From: Pyrocephalus nanus
Taxonomy: Eukaryota > Chordata > Aves > Passeriformes > Tyrannidae
NCBI GenBank assembly: GCA_038380795.1
Contig: CM076270.1
Location: forward strand, 22,894,001-22,958,000
DNA length: 64,000 bases
Direction: 5' to 3'
Each line of letters starts with the position of its first letter. The stretch's first letter is position 1. Made by a program: the position numbers and the translations under genes. Positions 38,501 through 50,500 of the stretch are shown piece by piece. Below the pieces are notes generated by a model. That model saw nothing but the letters and a program-made list of their open reading frames with translations, ran no database searches and was not told where the DNA came from.

Positions 38501-41500
38501 ATGGTATAAGAAATGTAGCTCTCTCCTCTGTGCACAGTAAAATTCAGTGTTTTATATTAAAATGGTTAAACAGGATCTTGAGTTGGAATATGTCTTATAT
38601 GAGGAGTTTAAAATAGCCTGATAGTGACTCAGAATAGAAAAAAAAAAAAGCTTCTGGAAGACAGAGCTAATTATCCATTAGCATTTGGATGCAATGCTTG
38701 TCTCACATTAATTTCCATGCTTGCCAAAATGATTCTGGCAGAGGAACCAGCTGTGAAATGTAGAAATTAAAATATTAGTTTGGAAGTACTAGATATGCCC
38801 TGTAGCTGCTTGCAAAAAAGATTTACATGAATGGAAGTGTGAGGCAGCAGCAGTAACACACAGGTGGGAGAATTTATTTACCCCCTTCCCTCCTTCTCCC
38901 CCTGCTTCTCATGTTGAGCATGATGTCATATGCTATGGAATATCCTTTGGGTCATTTGGGGTCTGCTGTCCCAGCTTGTTGTGCACCTCCAGAGAACTCA
39001 CTGGTGGGGGCAGTACAAGAAGGGAAAAGGCCTCGATGCTGACAGTTTCTTTGCCCAAAATTAAAAAAAGGATGCAAGGCAGACTGGGGAAACATCGATT
39101 TGAAATCAAGTCGTCCCAAGCCTTCCTTCTGTTGTACAGTCCTTTGCATGATTAGATAGTGGTAATTTCTGTGATAATTTTTCCTATTTTGCCTTGTGTT
39201 TTCATTGGGACAGCCACAAAACACATCACTCCTTTCAGATTCTATGTAATGAGCTGCACAACTGCTGTCTAACATGAGATGAGGTTTCCAACTGCTCTTC
39301 CTGCAGGCACTAATGGAGTGTTTCCAAAAGCAGACAACTCAGTATATCTTCTGTGAGTCACTCAAGTTCACCTAAATAAGGTCCTGATGTGACTTCCCTG
39401 TGTCTCCCCAGCCCAGCCACAATTCTTTTTTAGGCACACCTCGTATGTTGTCAGAAGGACGTGCTATACTGCTCTCCCTTCAGCATTTTTGGCAGTAATC
39501 TGCCTGAAATTTAGTCCAAATTACTCTTCAGCAGGTGCTTATCTCAAATGACTTGGTGGATTTATGGGTCTTGATATTTTAGAGGCTATCCCTCCTTTAA
39601 AGTCTGGGCTGCATTAATGAATCATCCCGAGTTATCTCTTCATAATCCACTGCTTCAAAACCAGCTGTGAATATTTTCTTCCCATTAAAGCTTATTCCTT
39701 TGGGTTTGGTGTAATTAATTGCCACTTATGACTTAGGAGAAAATATTTCAATAAATATTTATGCCACGTGCACCCCCTACTTTCCCCAGTGCCCTGGACA
39801 CTTAACATTTAACAAATTCCTGTAAGCCTCTGGCTGTAATTCATTTTAGAAGGTTATAATAGCAGAAAGCAGTCACAGATGTCCACTCTGGAGGCAGCAC
39901 GAGAATCCCATTTCTTGATAAAGCAGGCCATGGAGGCACTGAGAATGTGCCAGAGTGAAATGCTGAAGAGGACACAGCTGCAATGCCACACTTGATCCTC
40001 CCACTATTTATTTATAGCTTTGTCAGGGTAAGGCTGAGCATCCACTTCTCTTAAACACAGACAGAAAACCACTGCAGTATGAGACTGTCACGGAGGGACA
40101 GGAAAGGAGATGGCAGATCTACACAGGAGATTAAAGAGTGCCCAAGTCTGAAGTGACAGGAAAGATAAGAAAATCTATTGTCAGTCTTTCCCACTCTGAA
40201 ATTCATGAGGCAGCTTTTGGCTGCTGTGTGATGTACATGTGTGGTGCTGAAAATGTGGAAATACAACCCTTTAAGGGCATATTTAAATTCTGCCTTGACA
40301 TTAGCTCATATGTGAAGATATATTTTTCAGAGCTAAGTACGTACAGAAGCAAAAACCGAAACGTATTTTACAGATTATACAAGCAATGCTTTCAGTGGCC
40401 TTTTAAATTTGAGCTCAGTCTGCTCCATGATGCAGAGAGAAATTGGTGAAGAGGAGGGTTTCTCATTTCTCTGTGCAAGGGAGAGAGGGGCTCTCTGAAA
40501 GGTAAAATTCCCTACCACAGCAGCACCAACACCCACACACGCCTGAGAAAGGGCTACAACTCAGTGCCACAATTTAGCCTGCAGCTGTTGATTCCTGCAC
40601 CTTGTCAGGATGTAATTAAGGTATCGTCAAGCTGAATAGGAAGATGGGACTTAAAACTAAAAATACCTCCAGTAATTATGGTTTAGATCGGGAAAGCAGC
40701 GGATGGATTTTGATTTCTGAAAGAGACAATGCTGTTCCTGAAGACGGTTGGGTAATTACGGAGTGAAAAGTAAAATAAACATCCTCTGTGTTTGTGTGAC
40801 GTGGTGCTGAGGGTGTTCATGCAATCCCAGGAGGGGGGGAAGATGTCTTAGTATTTAGATCTGTCAGTTTTATGCAGAAAAATAGGGCTTTGCTATGTTT
40901 ACTAGGAAATGCAAAACTTCATTCAAGCACAATGAAACAAAGCAACTGTTTCAGTTATGCGTGGTCACTATTCAGGAACACACATATGTGGTTTTATTTT
41001 AAAAAAAGCCAGCAAAAATATGTTCTTTGGGATTCAAGATTCATTTCACACTTGGCTGTATAAAGACCCTTGTTGATTCTGCCAATCCTGGGAAGAAACA
41101 CCCTTTCTGAACTCCTGTAAGAGGAGATCTTCAGATGTTTCAGTGAGGGCATGCTCTCCTTCTTTGGACATTGGAAAACATACTGGCAGTGCAAGGGCCC
41201 TGAACAAGGGACAGAAAAAATTCTGGTGCTTAGATTTCAACACTCTTGACCCAGTGTTCCTCTATTAGCAAGTTATTTGGAAGTTATTCTAGCATCAAAG
41301 ACTCATGTAAAATATGAATCTGTATATTTGTACCTAAAGTTATGCAATGTCAAATCTTTTAAAACACTTCGGTGAAGAAATGAATGAAAACCACTCATAA
41401 TCTACTTTAATTCAAGTGAAAGCTACTGTCCTTTTTTTTTTCTCAAAATATACCTTGCCAAGGATTTTTCCTTTCTGCATATGTTATCATTCAGTTTGAA

Positions 41501-44500
41501 TTAATTTGTGGGAACTGTTTCCTGAATGTTTTTGTTCCATCCCTTTAGTTAGCACTGGCATTTATCTGACAATATGGTGAGATGATTCAAGGAAGAAGTG
41601 GCCAGAAAAAAACCCAATTTCTTAATTTCATAGTTACTTCTCTCTCTGAACTGACTTATTGCATGTTTGTACAAATGCCAGGGCAGTAAAAGAGATGAAG
41701 TAGGGGCTGGAGGAGGAGATGACATCACAGAAACCCTCATTTGGCCAGCTCAAATTAGTGCATAATGACATCCTTAACCTCCTCCTCAACCTGTTTCCAA
41801 GCTTGATGGCTAAACTGCAATGGAAGTGATGATGCTTGAGTACCTGCTTTGGACAGGGAAGCCAAGCAGCCAGTTCTGAAAATCCAGCTGCTATCACGGC
41901 AAAATGACATTATTCACTCTGTCAGTAAACAGAGGGATTGCAGGCAACGAGATCCACAATCACATCACCTGTTTGCTTTGTTAACAACTTGATCTATTTC
42001 TCACCAAGGCAACAGTCTTGTCTCTTCAATGATACAAGTATTGCTTCCCTTCCTTGATAGGCCAAGGTCTGTTCTCTGGCACTCAGCTGACCAGATTACA
42101 ACCCCAAACTGTGTAAACTCTTCCTCCTCCTGTGCTGCAGATGGATTGAGGTTTTTCCATGTGGCACAGGCCCTCTCAGTGGCTGTTGCTGTCTCCACTG
42201 TCCCTACTTCCCCCCAGTCATCAGACATCTTCAAGAAAAAGTACAAATGGCCTGGGGTCACAAAAAAAGCAGCCAACAATTAGATGAGAGGGTGTTCCAC
42301 CATGCCTGAATCTGCCTGAAGTTTGGGCTGCTGTTCCTTCTTTCCCTCTGCTCTGGCCATGTGTTCCTGCTGCTCCTTGGGCTGGATCTGACCAATATTC
42401 AACTGCAGGTCTGTGCATAGAGCCTGCATTGCATGCACTGGTGTAGAGAGAATTCTGGTGTCAGCATCTGTGTATTTACAGAGCAGGAGCACCTGCACAC
42501 AGGAAAGCTGCTGGACTCTTTCAGGAATGTTTCAAAACCTTTAACGCTTCATTGAAAGTGTTCTTTCATCCATCTGCCTGCAAAGCCAGGGTTTTTTTCA
42601 GCTTTAAGGAGATATAAAATAATTTTAAAATGAGCTTTAGAGCCCTTGTCACATCCTGATTCTTTAAAAAGTGTTATCCTGTTATGCTACAGTAAGAAAC
42701 AAGCACTGCTTTTTATTGCTTTGTTTTGCTTGAGAGGCAGATATTTTCTTTCTGCCTTATCTGTTGCTGCCATATAATGGTGTAAAGTGTTTCTGCTTCT
42801 CCAGGATGTTTGACAGGGAGATCATCTGAATCTGAGAGAAAATGTGGTTTTTTTTTTTTTTTCAGTGTGAATATATTTTCTAATGGCTTTTTTACATATT
42901 GCTGGTTTGGAGCATGAAAGTCCAGGGAATTTCTGAGAAACTCACTGCTATACTTTAAGAATCTTGAGGCAAACGAATGCCAAATGTCTTGCAGGGCTAC
43001 ATCCCCATCTTTTTGCTTTGTTTTGTATCCTAATTTTTTTCTAAATAACTTTCATCAGGAATTCCTAAAAGACAATTAAGGGACATCTTTAGCAGTGTGG
43101 CAATACCACCATAATCACGGTGATCCCGCAATGGCACTGCAAAGAAAAATGTTAAATCTCAGGAACTGCTAAGATAAAGTAATAAATGACATTTCTGTAT
43201 GCAAGATTAAGAGTTTGCACTTTAGGAGAGTTCAGTGTTAGAACAAACTATAAATCATCTAAGCAGGGAAGATTTCTTAAGTTGTACTAATGTAAGCCAA
43301 CCACAAATTTTCAGTGCTGGTAATTAAATAATTTAGATCTTTGGGGGAAATAGTAGGGACAAAATATCTATCAGTTTTTTCTTTTCAAATAAGGTCTGCT
43401 TAAAAGCATGTCCAAAGCAGGAAACATTTGTTGTAGGTCCAGAGAAAGATAGCTGGCAATAGTGGAGAAAACAAAGGTATATATTTTTAGGTGAAACCAC
43501 ATTTATTTTGTGAGATCTCTCCATGGGGTAATGTCACAAAAAATAGATATTTTAATTACATTTATAAATCACTACAGGGAGCTTATGTCTCATGAATTGA
43601 TGTATTTTATTCTGTTTGGTGGGTTTTGATTAAGTTCTCATTCAGCAGAAGCAAACAAAACAAGACTTGCATAATTAAACTACTTTAAAAATTTTTACTA
43701 CCTAATTATATTAGCATGAAACTATGTATTCTAATCTACAGTGGTAAACTGCTGCTAAACAGTAGCACTGTTAATTGAATTAAATTTAATGAAATGTTTA
43801 GCATTTAGTCAAATATCCTATGAAGAGGAAAAAACTGCTTCTAGTATTGGTGTAGAAGAAAAAAGTTCTTTGAGGAGGTTTAACCTGTTTGAGCAGCCTG
43901 CATGGCAAAATCAGACAGGGTCACCTGAAATAGGGAGGGTAGCAATGGCACAATCTTCCTTTATAATATATAATATGTAATATATTCTTTCTATAATAAA
44001 CTATGTTTTCTTGGTAGCTCTGTCCTATCAGACATAGGTATAATTTCCTCTAACATTCTGTGAAAAATTAACAATAAAGTCAAAGCTCCACAGGTCAAAA
44101 AGCAAGTCGTAATTAATTTTTATATTATTATTTGGAGTAATCCTTTCCTCTGAGAAAATAAGCCCGTTTTTTAATACATAGAATGCTAAATATTAGTGTT
44201 AGCAAATACTAATTAGTAAAATTAGGTGACTGTGGTCAGTGTGTTCTGCCTTAAAAACAATCCCTTCTTACATCAAGCAACAAGGGTACCACTGATTATT
44301 TGTCTTTTGAACCTGTTTTGGTTAAGAAGGTATCCAGGATACTGCTCAAGTGACAAGATTTCAGCTGCAATTGAGCAATGTTTGTACTTCACAATGCTTG
44401 TGACCCTTTTGCAGAATGGTCAAGGAAGAGGGAACTGCTGTCTCTCTGGCTCTAGGAGTTTAGGAAATCAGTACCATTAGACATTACTCTTTAATATCCT

Positions 44501-47500
44501 CTCCTTTGTTTCAATCAGCATCATCCCAGGTAGACACAGGAGTCTGTTTAGATGGAGATGGTGTTTCTTGGCAGAGGTGTCTGGGTTCCTCACTCAGGGT
44601 TGATTTGTCCCTGTCCTTGAGGGAATCCCAGCAGGCTTCATGAGAGCCCCCAGCTGGGCTTTAAGTTGTGTGCAGGAAACCTTTTACCTGAGACAAAGCT
44701 GACCTTTTCTGAAGTCCTTCTTGGCTCACTGAGACCAGGGAGTAGCATTCAAATAGGATTCTGACTAAGGATCTGCTCTCCTGACTCTTTCATCAAGTAA
44801 AAGACTATTGTGTCTTCACGTGTTTTCATCCAGTTTCATGTAGATGGGGTGTAAAGCAACATAACTCCTATTTCTCCATGCATATTGTTAACCAAAAGCT
44901 GTTCTTAATTGCATTATAACCCAAAATAATGAGATTTAAATTGAATTTCAAATGTGAAATAGTTCTGTTTGAGTTCTTTAGTAGCTACTCCTCATCTAAT
45001 ATGGAAAGAGTTTTCTCTTTAATTGTGTCTCTGCCTTCAGGAACATCGAGCAGCCTTTTAAACATCTGCTCTTTCCAACCTGCCACTTTACAAGTTATGG
45101 TTTGGAATAATTTTCTCTTTGGCTTATTCTTCTCTCTTGTGAGTTGCAGATTATGAACCTAAAAAAATACAGAGGGCCACAAAATCTGAAAGCCAAATGT
45201 GGGGAAACCTGTAATCTTTATTATATGTGCTTTGTATAGAAATCTCTTTTTTTGTTGTTGTTAATTTGTTTTGTTTTGTTTGTGTTTTTTTTGGTTTTGT
45301 TTTGTTTTTTTTAGTTTATATGTTTGCTTTTAGAAGAAAACTGAAAATAACAGACACTTGTAATTCAACATGTGCTCTTGTCAGCCCCACACCCTACCCA
45401 AATAACTCTCAATGGACTTTCTTCCAGAGGAGATGACAGTGGTACTCACTGAGGCACAGTTGTTTTCTGGCTTGTCTTCTAGAAAGCCAATCTGGCATGG
45501 TGTCCTCTGGTTCTGCAGCCAGTAGTCTGTTGATTCTAGCAGACTGTTACTGCAGAGAATCTGTTAAAATAGTTAAAAATAGTTAAAATAATTGAAAAAA
45601 TTCACTCAGTCCTACTGTGCTTTGGAGGCCTGAACTCTGTCGTTGTAACTCAAAGGAAACTTTGCCTACAAAATTTTGAGGGGGCAAGATGGGCCCCTGT
45701 TTGGTTTGGACCCATCCAGTGACTGCACTTTAAACCAAATCATTTATATATACCCTAAAATATTTCAGAACTGAAAGTCCTGAGACACTTGAAGGAGGTG
45801 CCTAAACCCAGTATTTTTACTGGAAAATATTGCTATGAGTCTTGTTCTATGCTAAAGTCACAAACATAAACGTTGGGAAAACGAATTATTTAATTATACC
45901 AGAGTACACAAACTTGCAGCCTTTATGAACGACTGCATCTCTCTCCACAATAGATCAGCACCAGTCACTCTGCCAGCAGTCTCATTTCTGGGCCTGCCAA
46001 GGCTCCAAACTCTTTCTTCTTGGGCAATTTTTTCTGCTTTCTGAGAAGCTGAAGTACTTAAGATCTTCTGTAATGAGTCCTGAGCTCAGTCAGCATCCCG
46101 AGATCAAAACTTTGCGTTTCATCTCTGTGTTGACTCAGCCCTACAGACTCTGCCACGGGCTTTGCTCCAGCAAAAAAGGAAAGGGGGCTACAGATGTCTG
46201 TAGATTATAAAGAGGCAAAGCCAGTTTTGTAAATCTGACGTTTAGATTGAACTGAATTCTTTACTTTCTGCCTCTGTACTAATATTCTTCCATAAAAAAA
46301 AAGCAGGACTATTAGTATTAGGGACCGTTAGTATTTGGGAACAACAGGAAAAAAAGAAATAGCTGCAGCATTGATGCTGCTTACAGAACACTTTATATGG
46401 TTTATCATCTTCTCCAGGCAGCAAGCACAGAAGTGAAGGGAGCAAGTTAAGTGTGTTTGTGAAATAGATGTCTATTTTATTTGTACTTTTTGCAATTCTT
46501 GTATTACGTGGAAATAGACTGTACTCTAGTTTTCACAATTCGATTTTAATAATATTTAAAAATATCAATTTGCTGCTATACCTGAGGGGGAAAAAAAAAA
46601 ATCTATCTACAGTGCTTTCCTCGACCTTAGTGAAAGTTTTGCACTGTCACACATTTGTCCTGCATCCAGAACACTTGACCTGTAAGCCTAGATCCCTTCC
46701 TTAGGAAGAGCAGTGAGAACTTGTGAGGCCTTCTCATTTCTCAGGGAAGATGAAAAGTCAGTAGAAGATGAATGAAGAGTTAATGGGATTGCTTTGGTAC
46801 TCTCCACAAAGACTTTCTACCTTTGGGGTGGTTGTTTCTTGGTACTCCAGCTCTGCTCCGGGATTTTTTCCCAAGAGCTTTTGAATACAAATTTAGGGTT
46901 CACAAAATACTTGGAAAAAGTGCTGTGCCCAAAGACCTTTTCCTGAGAATGAAAAAGGCTCATGAATGCTTCACATGAACACCAGCCTCTGTTTGGGGGC
47001 TGCTGGCTAATCTTGTTTACCAGTCGAATGACTCAATAAATTTTATAACCTCCTGTCTCAGTGCAAAACGATTCCTGCCACCATAACCAGACTAGATGGG
47101 GAAAATAATATACTATTCCAAAGAAGCAATTTCCTGTTAGTGTAATAACATGTACATTTTTTCTTTTCTTTTTTTTTTTTTTTCTCTTTTTTTTTAAAAA
47201 AAGAAATCTTTCTAAATGTGGAAATATTGAAGCATTATAAACTGGTTGGTAAAATCTAGAATTAAACATTTTTTTCCTCTTTTCCAAAAATTACTATCCT
47301 CTGAGCCTTTTATGAAGACATATAGAATTGAACATATACAGACATGCACATATACACATATATACCTACACACATATATGATTTCAGATCTCATTGGATT
47401 CTAGATATTCTCATCCTCAGGGGCTGCAGTTCTACCTCTTAAGACATAATTTTGCATACACAGGAAATAGTTCTCTTTAACTCAAATAGCTTTTGCTGTA

Positions 47501-50500
47501 ACGAGCAATCTTGTTTCTCATTTCCTTAAAAATCCCAGTGAACTTGTCTTCAGCCTTAATCACTTTAGATCTTCCTTTCCCAAAACTCAGACAGTTTCTG
47601 AGAAACTGTGATAGGCAGGAATTTATCACCCAGAAACAAGCTGCAGAAATCCCTGGCACTGTTCTTTTTCTCCCAAGGACTCGGTGTGCATTACAGAACA
47701 GCTATATCATAGCAGAATTGTCTTGTAGATGATAAACCCATGAAATGACCTGTGTAGTCCACACTTCGCCTGCTTTGTCTCCTGTGGGATGTTAAATGAC
47801 CCTTGGTAGTTCCCTCTTTCTTTCAGAGGATGTTTTTATCAGGAAGCAAATCCCGGTAAAGCAAAAGCAGAAGAAATAACTCTCCTGAACAAATGTTTCA
47901 GTCAGGTCAGGTCAGGCCAAGCTTGAGTCACTCCAGGATGGTTTATAAGTTGCAAAGCTTTATATATTGCATTTATTTTTTTGGGGTGAGGCTTTTCATA
48001 ACGGTCTTTGAAGACAAGGGTAGAAATCATTACATGGAAATTTTGGACAGCACGTGATTTTTAAGTAACCTCAAAGAAATGAACATTAGAAGGATTATGT
48101 TTTCCCTGGGCCAGACTCTTCTCTCCTGTGCATGAGCAGTTCTGTGCAGAAATGCAAAGAAGGATGAAATAGGCATAACATTTTTACTAGTGGGGAAAAT
48201 AATTTACAGCATTTGGACTTGAAAAAGACAGATGAAAAAAAATAAAAACAGATCTACTTGAGTCTACACAGTAGAAGTTGGCAGAGGTCAGCAATCTGAG
48301 GAACACAGGGTGGCCCAAAGTCATCCAGAAATTACTCAGAAAAGACAGTGATGTGAGAACAGGAGGCATGGGGGAACATTGCAAGAGGTTTCCTTGCACA
48401 TGGCCTGGTTTTACATGTATTTGAATGGAACTCAGGAGAGAGAAGATGACATTTGAGTAAGCAGTGGCAGGAATGAGGGGTAAAACTTTGGCTGAGTTTA
48501 AACTCCGTGTTACAAAACACAAGTTCCTGCATTAGGATCATTACTGCTGAAAGCCTTCCCATTAGTACTTCTAAGGAAGTGGAGGAAGAATAATTTGGGC
48601 CACCCTGCAGTGCTGATCACAGTTAGGGTTCCACATACCTGCTGTGCAGAAATGCATCTATAGAAGTGAACTTTTGGGCACATTTCTTTGATAACAGACA
48701 GCAGATTATCGTGGTCAAAGACAAACATACGGTAAGAATGAATGTGATATTTCTTACACACCCTCGCTGTTGTAAGGCAGCTCTCCCTGTTAAATAGGTT
48801 CATGTGTTTATATAAAAGTGTGGGTTTGCATTAGAACTTGCTTGGATATTCATGCTTTTAAAGGAATATACTGAAGTCCTTATAGTGAAATAATGTATGA
48901 CTGCAATGATCAAAAGTGCATAAGCTTGAAAGAGTTGACCTAAATTAGCAGAGCTAAATAATTAATCAAAAGCAGTGTGAGAGCTGGTATTCCTCAGATC
49001 TGTATCTCCACCAATGCATTCCAATTGCTATTTTTGCATTTAAGTATATGTTCAAAATATACTGAGGTGGTCTGCACCAAATGATAAAAAACCTAAGCCT
49101 GTACAATGTCAGCTGTCAGTCTGCAAAGGCAAACTTTTAAGGCAAACAGTATCATTTGCCAAAATTTTCTCCTCCTGTCTTGCATTTCTGTTCATTCTCA
49201 TCTAATTAAGACAAGTTCAGGGCCAATCCCACTGACATATTGTGAGCATTTTTGCTGAATTCAGCAAGGTTGCTTTTGGTTTGCAGTGGCAAACTTGATT
49301 TGTTGACCACACTCATGTGACAGCTGCACACACTATACTGCTGCATATCTGCTTTGGAGCAGGATCATCACACTCAGAAAATAATTCAGGATGAATTTGC
49401 ATCATGCACCAAATGTGAAATCAGCAGTAATTCATGGTTCTAAAAAAAGTTTTCCACTCTCATCTAGAGACTCAGCCGTCAGCATTACTCACTGTGTTGT
49501 GAATCAATGAACTAAATCAGCCTCTAGCAGAGTGTGGATTCGAAAAGTCACTCTTTCCCAGAGGAAAATACTGCGTATGAGTTTAGTGTAACAGCTTCCT
49601 GCTCCCTGATTTAGATCATAAGGCATTAAAATACACTAAATATCTATAACCGAGACAGCATTAAAAAAGCTCTGCTCCCCAAATGAAACATCTGCGTCTC
49701 CATGACTGATCCTCCTAATTGCTTTGGTTAATTACTACTCATCAAAAAAGACAGGGAAGTGGGACATACAGTGGGACATACAGAATAAAATGAGATATCA
49801 AGGGGCACATCATCTGCATTCATTCAGGTTCTATGTCATACGGTTCCTGGCAGGAGCAATTCATGCCAAATACAGTTACTCAAATCTGCAAGTTTAAACT
49901 GCTCCCTTGCAGCAGGAACCCAGAGCATTTCACTTCACCACCAATTACACATCTAACTTAAAAATTACTGTACCTAACAAAGGCTAAAAGAGAATTCTTT
50001 ATCCTTTTCCACACACACAAAAAGAACAGTAATACTTTCCCTGACAATGCTGTTAAGAAGACCAAAATATCCTGCTGGTTGTCAGAAGTGTTGTCAGAAG
50101 TGAATCACTTTAGTGTGCCGACAATCACAACACTGACTCGTGTTACAATGAACAGTCCAAATTCATGGGATCAGAGAGGTGAAGCAGCTCTCAATCATGT
50201 GGAAAAGCCCAGCCTTTAAAAGACAGTGATGTTTCTGAAGGTGACCAAGCAGGAGCACTTGTAAAGACAGTGATGGCACTTCTCAGTGCTGTGCCACTGT
50301 CCCTCACTCTTACATAAAGTAGATAACTCTGAGATTAAATAAAAATTTAAGATGTTCCCCCACACAATAGATTTTCTGTGTGAAGATTCCTATTAAACAC
50401 AGCAGCCTTTTTAAAAATAACATATTTTTTTGCAAAGGAACCTTTTGATCAATGAAATACTGACACTTCATTTTGAGGTGAGCTGGAGAAGCCCAGTCCC

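Larger units (their letters stand above)
27096..45449 (-). other. SPHKAP: SPHKAP intron 3 (18.4 kb)
   Basis: The largest complete intron in the window. I found no second gene and no clear transposon. It contains simple repeats: A16 at 28263-28278, an AT/TG tract at 32002-32040, T-rich at 32148-32194, (TTTG)n at 34357-34383, A18 at 36766-36783, G13 at 37339-37351, (CA)n at 37731-37749, T24 at 38045-38068 and T15 at 42848-42862. Open frames around 36.2-36.8 kb on both strands do not look like known proteins. Confidence 0.75.
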
